A stretch of 64,000 nucleotides of DNA from Biomphalaria glabrata (GCF_947242115.1 NC_074717.1:35876201-35940200), one strand, 5' to 3'. Positions 1-12,550 are shown, counted from the stretch's first letter. The notes: generated by a model not told the origin, from the letters alone. A program made the numbers and translations.

Positions 1-1460
1 AATGTGCAGACGTATGTTTGGTTATTGTGTTTTACGAGTTTTATTAATTGTTTACACTTTAATTGCGGAGAGCCGTGTAGGTGATGTCTACTTTGTTGAC
101 TAAGCTAATAGAGCCTACAATAAGATGTTGTGCAAATGTTTAATTTGGTCTATAATTTAATAAAACTTGTTCATGTTTGCATAGAAATATTTTAATTTAC
201 TTCTGTAAGCCTAGTGACGAAAGCGGGTTTTTTTTCCTTTGACGTCATGGGAAATTTTCATTCATAAAACATTCCAGCCAAAATAAGTTTTTTGATAATT
301 AAACATTTTCAAACCATATAACGTTCGACCTTGAGTTTTCCTCTTATAAGGCCTGTGAGTTGAATTTATTTCTCATTTATATACATACCTTGAAATTTTA
401 AAGAAAATCGTAAGAGCCTTTTTCAAATAAAATTTATATATATATAAGAATTGCTAGAATTGCTCGCTTAAGAGTATAGGATAATTGTGCCCTTCAAAGC
501 TATATACTTTATCAATTGGATCAAAGGTTGCCATTTTATTAGACTTCATGGAGAGATGCGTAGACAACTATGACACCAGCTGCTGACACTGTGAGGAATA
601 GGAGGGGATAGTGGTTCATCTTTTGTATTTTAGCTGCTCTGAAAGCTGTAGGGAATGTATCTGTAATATCATTGCAATGTCACTGTACTTAAAACAGGAC
701 AGAGTTGTTTTGTTGTTGTTGTTTTTTTTTTTGCCAAGGCACTACGGTAAGCCTAGGCCTTTCATTTTGGAAGTCAATATGAATCAATGTAAAGAAGCCA
801 CTGCGCAGTTCATATCGATTAAAAGATTGATCTCTCCAATATTGATTATGATAAGTATGGGACAACAAACATTGAGTCAGTGGGCGTTGTCAAAGAAACG
901 AGAGACGTAATGAATCAAGAGTATCTCAATCTAGATCAGTGGTTCTCAAAATGAGGCAACTGGAGCTGGTTTGGGGTGCAGTGGATAACCAGTGTGATCT
1001 ACATGTCCCACAGTGCTCCCAAACATCCACGGCGTTTGCTAGGAGACGCCTGATGGCCCTGTGGTCCTATTCGGTGACTTGAGCGTCATTCAGCCGCAAC
1101 TAGACTTCACATTCTGGGTGTGGACAGAGACTATAGTTTCAACAGATACTAGCTCTGGCTAATCCTCACCCGGTTTGGCCTGTCAGGCGAGACGGTTTGC
1201 CAGGGTGTGGCGTTGCCGCATGCTGACAACTTCTGGGAGCCTAAGGTGAGAGCTGGGCTCTGAGTGGAGACCAAGGTCAATGATCTGCTCAGGGAGCCCG
1301 ACTGCCCAGTTGACAGAGCTACAGCTCCTCCTACAGAACTCCATACATTCAACAAATGTCATCAATCGACCCCATATTGCCCGTGCCCTAGTGCTTCTGT
1401 GAAGGCTATGTTGTTTAAAACAAAGCATCATTTCAACAGCTACTAGTCACCTGTCCGCTA
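1..1460. other. Intergenic, AT-rich, no gene supported
   Basis: The short open frames here (for example 611-910) lack splice context, codon bias or any recognisable motif. A TGACGTCA-bearing repeat copy lies at about 190-300. Confidence 0.5.
190..300 (-). repeat. TGACGTCA-repeat family copy
   Basis: The reverse complement matches about 85 bp at 37970-38060, including the TGACGTCA palindrome (240-247), the following A-run and a GTCACTxGGCTTACAG block. The tandem units at 6180-6660 are the same family. Confidence 0.7.
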
Positions 1461-1462
1461 AA

Positions 1463-1463
<1 letters not shown>

Positions 1464-1507
<44 letters not shown>
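1464..1507. repeat. (TA)n microsatellite
   Basis: An uninterrupted run of about 22 TA units, directly at the 3' end of the minus-strand LINE fragment. Confidence 0.95.
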
Positions 1508-1511
<4 letters not shown>

Positions 1512-1965
1512 CGGCCGCACACTGGGCAGGTTAATCCAGCTGGAGCAAGTTTCGTTTGCCTTGCTTTTCTTCTCTAGCGTTTTTCTTCTGCCATCGTTGT
1601 TCTCTTTTCCTCAGCAACCTGTGCACCAGTTTTCACAGCGCAACGCCATGATGCTCTGTCATGTGCCTCTGTCTCCCAGGTGCCTGGGTCTATGCTGAAC
1701 GCCTTCAGAGAAGCTTTTAGGGTGTCCCTTAAGCGTTTTCTTTGACCACCTTGCCAGCGCTTTCCTTTGCTTAGTTGGCCATACAAGAGTCGTTTAGGGA
1801 TGCGGTGGTCTTCCATTCTGCAGACATGTCCTGCCCATCGCAGCTGGGACTGCATCAGGATTGTGTGGATGCTTTGAAGACACGCTCTTCGAAGGACTTC
1901 AGTATCTGCTATTTTGTCTTGCCATTTGACATTCAGTATTTTTTAGACATGCCATATATATTTGG
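1508..1965 (-). mobile_element. LINE ORF2 C-terminal fragment
   Basis: The minus strand encodes WQDKIADTEVLRRAC, LRWAGHVCRMEDHRIPKRLLY and KGKRWQGGQRKRLRDTLKASL, the region after the reverse transcriptase in Jockey/CR1-like LINEs. It is 5'-truncated, and only about 130 codons remain open. Confidence 0.8.
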
Positions 1966-1989
1966 CTCCTCATGTCTTGAAAGACAATG

Positions 1990-2880
1990 AATGCGTTCAG
2001 GTGAGTCACTAGCTTTGTAAGACAAAAAGAAGAACAGAAAGAAGATTGTCTAGTTCGTCCGTCCGTCCCGTTTAGATAACTGAAACTAGAAAAGACAATT
2101 CGACATCATGCTGTTTTAGACCTTTTAAAGATTTAATGCAGCAACTACGCTTTTTCTTAACTGAAAGCAAATTATTATTTTTTGTAAAATATGCAGGCAA
2201 TTTTATTCTCATTTTCTCATTCACAAAAAAATACACCATTTTTACAATTCTTCCTTATAATAGTAAAAACCCATTCTATTCTTAATAGAACTGAGAGAAC
2301 AGGAGCACTTGTACGAATTTTTTCTCGCGTACGGAATAAGAAATGTGCATCTATCTTTGTGTCTTTCGACAAAAAATAAAGTAAATCATAAAATAATTAT
2401 TATAGATCCATTCAGTTTTCCTGGTAGATTCTAAATTCAGAGTTCTCTTCTTTCTTAGGCTCTCCTATTTCATAAACCTACAAATTTTAAATGTCATGGT
2501 ACCAATCCATCACAGAAAAAGTCAGGGCCCTAATGTTGGTAAACATACATTTTTCAACCTTTGAAAAAAATAGAGGGGGGAGGGAGATTATCTACACTTT
2601 GTTTCGACGTTACATCGGGATAGATGATATCACGTCGTGGGCCGGATATTGGCCGCGGTGCGTATTTTGGGCATCACTGTACTACATCAATAATAAATTT
2701 AGATACTTAAACAAAGAGAAAAAGGTTTTTCCTTGAGGCCTTGAATGACAGATTGGTCTTTTAGACAACGACTGATTAAATATTCATTGAACAACATTAG
2801 AAAAGCCTGGGTCACATGGATCCATACCTTCTCAATCATCAGCTCATTGAATACATTTGAATATTAACAATGTTATAATA
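1990..2880. other. Intergenic, no feature recognised
   Basis: AT-rich DNA with short spurious open frames only. Confidence 0.4.
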
Positions 2881-3150
2881 ATAAAATAATCATACGCTCG
2901 TACCTCCGTATTATGTGGTATCATGTCGTCATTTCTACCAATACAATAATATCAACACTTTCGTTACGTACACGACTCTCTTCCTTTTGTATTGGCGGAG
3001 AGAGGGTTGAGGCTGTAGATAGATTGAAGTCATAGATTCCGATATTCTTGCTGAAAATTTTGAAAACTTTTTACCTGCCTTTGCGGGCCACTTCGGAGGC
3101 CTATTGTGAGTTTGTGTTTCAACACGAACTATTTTTGCAATCTTTTTTGT
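2880..3150 (+). repeat. Interspersed repeat, paired with 38370-38680
   Basis: Both copies share TGTGGTATCATGTCGT, GATATTCTTxCTGAAAAT, TTTTACCTGC and GAGTTTGTGTTTC in the same order over about 250 bp. The class is unknown. Confidence 0.6.
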
Positions 3151-3394
3151 TTTTTGTGTGTACTTAAGCCAAAACTAAAAATAAATTTTTCAATACAGCA
3201 ACCATCTAAAGTGTAATTTACTTTGCAATCTCCTGCTGGTCTAGTAATGTTTCACAAAGACATCGACTAAATAAATTAATTGAACAAGAAAAGCATGAAT
3301 GCACTAGAAAACAGGGGAAATAACAAAACAGGTCCATAAACTGAACACCAGTAGACTACAAGATTTCACGAACAAGGAGTTGGGTTTCTAGTAC

Positions 3395-3640
3395 ACAGAA
3401 AAAAAGCAGTCCAACCCAAAATATGCCCATGAATACAAAAGTGACAACATACATATTAAAAATTACATGAAAGAAGCGAAGAAAAAAGGGTTAGAGAAAA
3501 AGTGTAAAGAAATGGAGCAGGGATTGAACAGGAACGTCAGTAAAAAAGTGTACCAACTAGTAAAGGACCTCACTACCTCAGAGTATGGAAGAACTAACAC
3601 AATACCAGACAAAAATTAATAGATGTTTAAATGAGGAAAA
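3395..3640 (+). mobile_element. LINE ORF2 internal fragment
   Basis: The plus strand encodes KNYMKEAKKKGLEKKCKEM and SKKVYQLVKDLTTSEYGR, the linker between endonuclease and reverse transcriptase of craniofacial-protein-2-like LINEs. It is interrupted by stops on both sides. Confidence 0.7.
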
Positions 3641-3729
3641 GGATGCCCCCCCCCCGTATTATTATAACATCTAAAGAGACAGAGTAGTTAAAGGGAAAAA
3701 AATGGCATCATGGTAAAAATGGATCGTGA

Positions 3730-4030
3730 TTTCAGGTTTTAAAATATAAAGATGTTGTTGCTGTCACCAAGAATCTTTTGTTATTGTGGCTGAAAACAAA
3801 AAGTAGGAGGTCTAGATGCAAAACAATACAAGAATAAGAAGTGACACGTGCTATTATTACAATACTAAAGAACTACAATGAATAAGTTACAGTAGCAGCT
3901 ACCGGCAAATAAAGCAAAAAAAAAAATAAATAATGAAGAAGGAATGTACAGATCTTATTATTCCGTTATTCATGACATTAATCACATACATTAATTATTT
4001 ACAGTTGATTAATTTTATTAATTTTCAACA
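3730..4030 (+). repeat. Interspersed repeat, paired with 48590-48850
   Basis: Shares GGCACGTGCTATTATTACAA-like, ACAATGAATAA and ATTAATTATT blocks with 48590-48850. Class unknown. Confidence 0.5.
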
Positions 4031-4560
4031 TCAAGACAGTTGACATGTTAGGATAATGTAGTGGCCGAGATCTGAGGTTCGGGAAAAGCTTGCGGATCTT
4101 GGACTTCTTGGCTGCGTCTCTTGCAAGCACGGAATTTTATAAATTCACTTACCATGTAAAGAGACGAGTAAACATTCTTGAAACGCAAAGAGGCACAATT
4201 TTAGAAAACAACAAAGTATGGATAGTCTCTGGCAAACATGAGTAGCATTCCCTCCTGAATAGCTGCAAGCTGATAAACATTTAGGAGGGTAGTTATTCGT
4301 CAAACTTAGCAGCGTAGGTACAAAATGTTTGTTTTTTGCACTAATTGTACTAATTTCGGTGAGTTAGGTGATCCGGCGAGGACGGTTTGGGGAAGGTAAA
4401 TGCAGCTTTTATGTGCTATCTTTTCAAAAGTCCCTAAAACACTTTGGGGGATTATTGCAACTCAAAAGGGCAATTGCGAATAGGTAGCTTATACCCAATA
4501 TTTTAATATGAAATTTTCGAAGTGACATTTGAAAATAAAATCGAACAAGCAAAAAATATA
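4030..4560. other. Intergenic, nothing recognised
   Basis: No exon, repeat boundary or RNA gene could be supported. Confidence 0.4.
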
Positions 4561-4564
4561 TATT

Positions 4565-5195
4565 TTAAAAAGCTTAACTAGAGGAAAGAACTCCGCACTT
4601 ACAACAATATTGGTCTCAATATTGTTAAATATATTTCCCTTTTTGATATCAAACTAAAAAATTGATGACCAATAATTAATTTAATAAGTGATTAATTGAT
4701 TAAATTGTTTCATGCTTTGTTAGGTACAATAAATAATTGTTTTAAAGTCTCAACTTTATCGGACAAAATATCTGGGAGAAATAACGTGTACAAACTTTTA
4801 GCCAGACTCCCGTGGGGGTGCCTAAGGGGGTGCGAAAGCATCCTCATTGCACTGTGCGGAGTTGTAAAAAGCTCCCACAACCTTGTCACAACCCAGGCCC
4901 CGTTCCTCAAGGGGCCGTTACATAAATGGCGCGTCCTGCACGGTTAGCCTGGTATAGAAAAGGAAAATGGCAGGGGTACCTGTGCACGCGGTCTCTGGCC
5001 GCGAGTCTGACACCCCGCCAGACAGAACAGTGTACACTGTTCTCATTCAGGAGGTGAAAGGGAGCTCTTGTTCACTTTTGCTGGCCTGGAGTTCCAAGAG
5101 CCGAAGGCTCAACTCTACCTGCCAGTTTCAAGAAGAAGAAGAACCAGACTGACAAACAGAGAGAGTTGATATAAGCTTTGTAAAAATTGTCTCAA
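4565..5195 (+). repeat. R4 repeat copy split by a SINE-like insertion
   Basis: R4 is an abundant repeat here, marked by GGGAGAAATAACGTGTACAA, CCAGACAGACAGAGTGAG and TTGATATAAGCTTTGTAAA. This copy is cut by the 335-bp insertion at 4809-5143 and resumes at 5151. Confidence 0.75.
4809..5143 (+). mobile_element. SINE-like retroposon, 335 bp, with 7-bp target duplication
   Basis: Flanked by CCAGACT at 4802-4808 and 5144-5150. Starts CCCGTGGGGG and ends in a (GAA)n tail. A second, inverted copy lies at about 40646-40970. No clear tRNA-type promoter boxes were seen. Confidence 0.8.
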
Positions 5196-5639
5196 TTTCA
5201 ATAAAATGAAAAAAAGGTGGTTGGGTGTGGGCTAAGCAAGTGGAAAATTGTATTTTTGTAAAACTAAATAATCATATATAACAGTAACAATATTCAAAAG
5301 CATTAGAATAATTGTATAAAAAAGATTATTTATTCTATGGGGTTTGTTGGTGAACATCAAAATTATATATGTGTCAGACGCGAATAGCCCAATTTTCAGT
5401 AAAAGAAATTACAAAAAGTCATTTCTCTATAGAAGAAGTTAGGAAGGCTATATAAAATACAACCACAGACCTATATATACTACAATAAATATAGGTTTTT
5501 GATTGCTAGTTACGATTTATTTAGGTAGGTGCTGTTTTACTATTACATACCAAGTATTAGAGTTTAGAAAAACCCAGGTTTGTTTCTTGAGCAACGCTAT
5601 TAGCTAACACCTCATATCATCTCTCCATTAGTATATTTA

Positions 5640-6130
5640 GATCTATAATCTAATTCTAGTCTAGATCTATATATAACAAGATTACAAAGAGAGTTTGTGT
5701 TACACAAACTCAGAGGCGGCCCCCGTCGATATCGGATCCCTGTCGGATCTGCATATTCGCAAATAATATTCAAGAGGTGATTTAATTTTGATGGTCAAAA
5801 GTAATAATGTTTTAAAGATTCATTTGCCGTAAATTTAAATTTAAATTAAATAAAAAATAGTAGATTAGTTTTAGTATATTAAAACATTACAATATTGATC
5901 AAAAGTTTGGAAATGAAAATCTACACTTTTTTTTTTACACTTTAAGTTTAGAAATTGAAATTCTACATCTTAATCTAGTCTATGTTAGTCTAAACTAGAT
6001 CTAGAAATTCTAGATCTAGACTCTAAAATAATTTTAATTAGAATATAAATCCAGATCTAGATTTACTGTAATAAAAATCTAGATCTAGTTTAAAAAAATC
6101 TAGATTAGATCTAAATTAAGATATCATTCC
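5640..6130. repeat. CTAGAT-rich degenerate sequence
   Basis: Dense in TAGATCTAGA and variants, most strongly at 5990-6120. Similar DNA reappears at 8530-9060, on the other side of the GC-ended element. Confidence 0.6.
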
Positions 6131-6179
6131 TTTTTTAAACGCGAGTCACATAACGAGGCTTAATAAACATTACTATACC

Positions 6180-6660
6180 GAGTTCTTTTTTCATTTCATT
6201 TGAAGAATTAATTCCATATAACGTCAGAGGGAAAAAAAAACACTACGTCACACGGCCTAGCTAGACTAAAAATCGCCTTCATCATTACGAGCCATTTATC
6301 TAGTGTTCATAGACATTGGTGCACCGAGTGCGTACTTTTAGCATTTCATTTAAAGAATTCATTCCATATGACGTCATAGGAAAAAAAAACACTTCGTCAC
6401 ACGGCTTAGTTAGACTAAAATATGTTTTCATTAATACGAGCAATTTTTTCGAGGGTTAATAGACATTGGTGCACCGAGTGCGTTCTTTTAACATTAGCCT
6501 ACACTTAAAGAGTCCATTCATATGACGTCATAGAAATAAATTCCATTACCTGACAATAGGGGGGCCCCGGCTAGTACCGGTACCATAAAAAAAAATGTCT
6601 TTATTTACACGAGATATTTAACGAGGGTTCATAGACATTGGTGAACTGAGTTCTAATAGA
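6180..6660 (+). repeat. Three tandem units of about 160 bp with TGACGTCA
   Basis: Each unit ends CATAGACATTGGTG. The palindrome TGACGTCA is intact at 6369-6376 and 6523-6530 and altered in the first unit. It is the same family as 190-300 and 37970-38060. Confidence 0.75.
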
Positions 6661-6682
6661 ATTTATTTAAAAAGGATCAAAG

Positions 6683-7905
6683 CCGCATTGTTTTTGCGTT
6701 TTGTCTGTCAGTCGGTCTGTCCGTCATCTTGATATAAAAAAAAACAACTAAAAGTTATTAAAAATTGATTAACCTTTATTCTACGTTTCAAAACATCGCA
6801 ACAATTTTTAGGTATGAACAGAATTGAAAAGTTTATATAATAGATTGTTCCGGATGTTTGTATAAATAGTAAAAGAAAAAGAGAATTTCAGATAAATGAA
6901 ATACCGTTAATTAAATTTTTTGGATGGTCTCGTATAAAAATTAGATGTACTACAGCCATGTGGAGAGATTTTCATACCTTACTTTGGTGTTTGGATTCTG
7001 TTTTCCTTAAAAATCGGAACATAATATTAACGATAATTAGATTTTTACATGTTTTAGGTAGAAAGTTAAATGTACTGTAAGAGAGTAGCGAGTTAAAATA
7101 TTTTTCATAAAAATCCGTAAAAACATTATTTCGTAAATGAGAAGATTATTTGTTTATTAATTAGAAGAGGGAGTTCAAACAATTATTTGGCGTTAGTAGA
7201 TTTTTAAATAAATTCGGAAATTTCTGGCGACGATTTGTAAGAAACAAAATCCGGAACTTTCTTTATCGATTACAAAACTTCTATGTTATGTTTTAGCAAG
7301 AAAATTAAATGTCTAAAAAGTAATTTTCAGTAATCAATTCTAGTAAATTACTTTTTTTTAAAGCCCTGAACAACCTATTGTCAATATTTTTAAAATTTGT
7401 TTAAAGATGAAAATACGGAACAATTTGATATTGATAACCAAAATATAGTGACGCATTGTCAAATAATATAAGTGTAATATTAGTAAATTATGCGATTTCA
7501 AACAATCATTAGGCATAATTCATGTTTTATAAAACAATATCCGGAACATTTTTACACTTAATGAAATATAAGTCAGTATAGAGATTTTGATTTAGCATTA
7601 ATATGCTATTTACATAAAAAACGGAACAACATATTATTGATAATGTGTTTTTGCAACGTTTAAGCATGGAAATTGAATGTAATATAAATTAGAAGAGCAA
7701 ACAAACATTTGTTGGGGTTAATTAGTTTTGCACAAAAAAATCCGGAACAATCAATTTTTAGATACTTAAAACTATTGAGATGTTACGGGAGGAACATTAA
7801 AGTGTAAATCAGATTTTCAATAGCTTTTAGAGTTCTAGTTTTTTTAATTTAATCGTGACGGACAGACCGACCAACAGACAAAACGCACAAAAATAATCTT
7901 CTTTT
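6683..7905. repeat. Long inverted repeat pair with internal CGGAAC-spaced units
   Basis: GCGTTTTGTCTGTC...GTCCGTCA (6696-6726) pairs with its reverse complement at 7856-7886, in arms of about 50 bp. Between them CGGAAC recurs at about 7014, 7252, 7413, 7531, 7620 and 7741, in similar contexts. No coding capacity. Confidence 0.6.
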
Positions 7906-8529
7906 TTTCGGATGAAACAAAAAATAAATAAAATCTGATTTTTTTAAAAAGTTTAATGAATTGGTTTAGCACCTGGTCATGTAGCGACGTTACGCTACTG
8001 CATAAAAATCGCTGCATAAAAAGTCCATTAAAAAAATGTGCGTGATATTTACATACAAAATGCATTATTAGCCTTTATAAAAAACAGAAATGTTTTCTTT
8101 TAATTTTAGCAGCTAGTTGACCAGAAAAAACATCTTTAACTATTATTTATATTTGTTGTAAACATTTCCTGTACATTTTTGTAAATATATTTGACTTAGT
8201 GATACTGAAAATACACAAAAATTGTCAATCTTTGTTAGCATATTGTAACATTGCCTCCCTTACATTTACGTAATTGTTTTAGAATTGATGTATTTTTATG
8301 AAAAAATCGCTTGCATAATTAATTTTATAAATTAAACGGTTTGCTTTTAGAAAACCAAAAGTAGCCGTTGCACCTAAACTTTTCAAGCCGCATTTAATGA
8401 TGAAATAATATTTTTCATATCTCTTCTAGTTTTCGAGATCTGAGTGTGACAGACGGACAGACGGACAGACGGACATTTTGCACAAACCTAATAGCGGCTT
8501 TTTCCCCTTACGGGGGCCGCTAAAAATCG

Positions 8530-11085
8530 AATAGATCTAGTAATAGTATAGATTCTATCTTGAGACTAGATTGCCGAGTCTAGCCTATGCTATGCCTATA
8601 GTCAGTTTTTATAAGAAAAAAGTCTAGATATTAATAAAGACTAAAGTTTTTTAATTATTAGATTATTAGAATTAATTAGATTTAGAAATAGACATAAGAC
8701 ATAGATCTAATAATACTGTAATACGTTTACTATACTCTATACTTAATCTACTAAACTAGAGATCTATCTATAGATCTATCTATAATATAGTCAATCTAGA
8801 TCTATACAATATTCATTATAATACTTCTACTTATAATGACTTATTTAATAAGTTAGTACTTAGATCGATTTTAGTTTATTGATAGATTTACTTTTCAATG
8901 CCTAGACCTAAAAATAAAATTGCGAATGATGTCTATAATGACTGATTATTTTGTTTTATATAATAATAGGCCTATTAAATCTAGGTCTAGACTCTACTTA
9001 AATCTAGTCTAAAATAATGACTGTCTAAGACTCTAGATGATTGAGAAGTTCACATAGAGGTGTTTTTAATAATAGGCCTACGGCATGTCGGCTGAAAGTA
9101 TATAAAGTTCTTTTTATTTTGTAAAAATAAAAAAGAGGCTCCTGTACTCAATGATAGATTGCCTAACTTTCAACTAATAATAAATTAACAATTAACGTTG
9201 AATTACAAGAAAAGTAATAATTTTTCCCGACATTGAAAAAAGGTGCCGGTACCCCGTACGTAATTTTTTTTTTGCGGGGTTATTGCTACATTGATACCGG
9301 ATCGATTTAAATAGGGCCTAAGTATACAAGCAGGATTTCGAGCATTGGATAAATTTATTTTTAAGTACAAAGTTTTATGGAAGAGGCAATATATTAGTTG
9401 TTTGAAGATTGTAACTTCTTAAATTCAGGCTAAAAATATCGAAGCCTACATTTTTACTCTCATTTTTAAATAGTCAGAAGAGATGGACTGACTCATAGTG
9501 TAGCTTGTGTACATGCAAAAACACAAACTCAGTTAGACTTTCATAACTATTAAAAGAAAAACCTAGTGATTATTTTTACTGTATAATTCTATTATTATTC
9601 CTTTTTAGAATTAGAATATAAACAAAAATTTGCCATATGACTTTATCTAACAGAAAAAAAATTAAACTTACGTCTATTTATGCGGTTATTTATAGTTACC
9701 TAGTAATGTAAAATATATTGAACTAACACGTACATTCATCATAATGCAGCCATGCGATTTTTCGTTTATAAACATAGCATTATTTAGGACCAATATTTTA
9801 CAAAGGCTGCTTGGAGAAATCAGGTATACCCATTAGGAGAAAAACGACCCCTTTACTCAAGAAAACTTTAAGAAACTAGAACAGACACAAAATAAACAGT
9901 GACATTCATAACAAAATAATATTCAAATTGATTAGAGTAACACCTTTTTAAGTAATCATTTAAAGTTTAAAATCACTACAATTTTTTTCAACAATTACTT
10001 TGTGTATTAAATTGTGTATCGGAAAATGCCGGGTACATGAAATAAGCTAGTCCTAAAAAAACAACACAGATCTTGGGTAAAATACTCATAAAATAAATAA
10101 ATAAAAAAGCGACTTTAGCCCAATATCAAAGAAACGAAACGGACTAGTCCAACAAACCCCATTACAACAAAAGCTTTTTATCACCGGCAATTTCAAGAAT
10201 TTCTTATGTAGGCAGAGAGCGAGAATGCAGATCATCTACTGCACAATGTTTTGTTGATTATCAAAGAGTAACGTTTCACGACATTCACTTTATTTTTTTT
10301 TTCTGAAATAGTGTTTCTTCTTAAGACTAGTGTTAACTATGCAGAGTTAATGAAAGAGCACTGCATACAAATATTGTTTTTCAAGAGAGATGTTACCTCT
10401 CATATATGTCAACTTCATTGTAAGCTATTGTAATGACACACTTGTAAGACGCGTAGCAGTTGGGTTTAATTGGGTATTTCCTGAGTGACGTGACAGTACA
10501 TTTTAAAAGTTAGAACGGAAAAAAGATTAGAAACGATGAACGGACGATGGAGACCGACTTGTAGTGAAGAGACGACGTAGACTGTGCCCTTATTCTGTAA
10601 TAAACTGCTGTTCAAGTTATTAGCTCGATTTCTGCAGTATTTTTATGTTTTTTTGTACTGTTGGAGGTTGGGATTAATTGAACGAGCTCGCTGATAACAC
10701 ATAATCAGTGTAATAAACATCATCTACAATTCTACACTAAAGTGACTAAAATAGATCTAACAACCAACACCACATGAACACTATAAGAAAATTAAAAAAA
10801 AAATGTATGTCAGAAGAAGAAGTAATTTAATTCGAAACTGACTGTCGCTGTTTGCCGAAGATTTCGAAAGTAAAAATCTAAAGCTCTTTCTTACCAATTG
10901 AACTAATGACGAGAAAACAGTTATAATCTTGTCATTGGCTAGTTCAGAACAACACAGTTAAATATATAGGAAACTTTTGTCGGCCGGTACAAAGAATAGA
11001 GACTCCAAAACGACGTTAGAGTGGCGTGTGGCCCCCATGGATCACAAAGTCTGAAAGATGAACCTTTATTTTTTTTTATTTTGAA
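8530..11085. other. Intergenic, AT-rich, CTAGAT-rich at left, no gene seen
   Basis: No open frame worth calling and no recognisable repeat ends, apart from an unproven LTR-like stretch near 10420-10700 (AATAAA at about 10600). Confidence 0.4.
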
Positions 11086-11089
11086 TTAC

Positions 11090-11300
11090 GTGATGTCAGA
11101 GTGGTAAAGCACGGGTTCGAGTCTTGGTGGACACTGGGCTTTTTTTAGTTTTGGGATTTTAAGGAAGCTCCTGACGTTAGTTCGGAAAAGTAAAGGCGGC
11201 TGGTCAGTGTGCTACCCAGTCTGCTCGTTAACCTCTGGCCAAAGAAACAGATGACCTATAGATCGTTAAGTCTGAAAGGGGGTATTTTACTTAAAGAGAT
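11090..11300 (+). mobile_element. tRNA-derived SINE, 5'-truncated (type 2)
   Basis: Keeps the B-box-like GGGTTCGAGTC and the body and tail ending in the CTATAGATC...GTCTGAAAGG signature. Fuller copy at 52577-52850. Confidence 0.65.
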
Positions 11301-11996
11301 GATAGCTTTCTAATGATACACCTTGAAATTTGACAGTTTATGTATATTTTTGGGAAAACAATTATACCAAATTGGCTACATTGAATTAATTTCGACGATA
11401 TAATTTTTACAATACCTCTTTTCAAGTCAGAACTTCATGGATGGAAGAACCTGGGAGGGTGGAAAGATGATTTTAAAAACGGCTCTTACGATTTTCCTAG
11501 AAATTTAACAGTTGATGTATACATGCATTGCTGGAAAAAAAAAAGAAAAATTAGCTCGCCGGCTACATGAAAAAAATTCCAGTTTCACCTTTATAATTTT
11601 TCAAAGTAAACAATAAATAAATGTATATTTAGCTAGTGACTAAATCTAGGTCTAGATCCAGCATTGGTTTCGAAAGGACTATCGCGTTCTTCAAAGAAGT
11701 ATCACATTTGAGCAATATTCGAATGTAAGTTATTGTGGATACAAAAGTAAAATAAATGAATGTTAAGGAATATTTTATGCAAGGTCTTCCTAGTCTCGCT
11801 TTCAAGGCCTTACATTTGGAATTATTCAAAACAAGAAAAACATTTTTTTAAATACTTAAAAACTTAGATTAAGTGTAATTGTATTAATTATTTTTGATCA
11901 GTGATGTAGTTCTACTCGGCATTGACCAATTCGAAGTAAAACTGTGCGATAAGAAATATTTTTACCAATTATTTTTGTTTAGCTTTTAGCTTTCTG
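11300..11996. other. Intergenic, contains an interspersed repeat fragment
   Basis: About 11310-11610 resembles 22170-22260 and 40100-40220 (GGCTCTTACGATTTT, GTTGATGTATA blocks). No gene seen. Confidence 0.35.
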
Positions 11997-12126
11997 AATG
12001 CGCTATGATCCAATCACTTTCTCAATGCGCTACGATTCAATCACTTTCTCAATGTGCTACGATTCAATCACTTTCTCAATGCGCTACGATTCAATCACTT
12101 TCTCAATGCGCTACGATCCAAACACT
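11997..12126. repeat. 27-bp minisatellite, about 4.7 copies
   Basis: The unit is CGCTACGATTCAATCACTTT plus CTCAATG. Confidence 0.95.
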
Positions 12127-12299
12127 TGTCTGGACCAGCTTGAAAAGGGGGAGGAAAGAATGTGGTATCTTGGTGAATGTTTGCATGATCTTTTTTTAAA
12201 TGCATAAAAAATATTCACTCTCACTCGGGTCAAGAGTCCTTATTGGGGACTAATTCAACTAATACCACCAAATCTGTCAAGTACATTTCTTTCCCTTGT

Positions 12300-12500
12300 T
12301 TAAGATACCAAACAAAATAATAAATTACCAATAGATAATTGACTAATTGGTTAATTTTTTTTTTATTGATTCTTGTGTTGTCAGGTAAAAGAAATGATTT
12401 TGCACAATTTCATCTTAATCCGAAATGGGGTGTGGGAAAAATAACGTGTGCAAACTTTTTACCAGACAGACAGAGTGAGTTGAAACAAAATGTGTAAAGC
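12300..12500 (+). repeat. R4 repeat copy
   Basis: Contains GGGTGTGGGAAAAATAACGT and CCAGACAGACAGAGTGAG. Lies just 3' of gene A. Confidence 0.65.
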
Positions 12501-12550
12501 AAAATATGACGTAGTATACAATAACTGAATAAATATAAAGTAGCTTCAAT

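Larger units (their letters stand above)
5713..8525. mobile_element. Candidate non-autonomous DNA element with inverted GC-rich ends
   Basis: GCGGCCCCCGT at 5716-5726 and its inverse at 8512-8522 bound 2.8 kb without any long reading frame. The right end forms a hairpin (GCGGC...GGGGCCGC) preceded by a (GACG/GACA)n stretch at 8448-8475. A second copy of this right end lies at 45265-45560. The left boundary is less sure. Confidence 0.4.

Noticed and set aside
611-910. 99-codon open frame
   Set aside because: No domain, signal, splice context or similarity to any neighbour; contains a poly(T)-encoded hydrophobic run and is best seen as chance.
939-1010. CAGTGGTTCTCAAA as a possible hAT end
   Set aside because: No matching right end found nearby.
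10420-10700. Possible solo LTR (AATAAA, TG start, CA end)
   Set aside because: No matching target duplication and no convincing end could be fixed.
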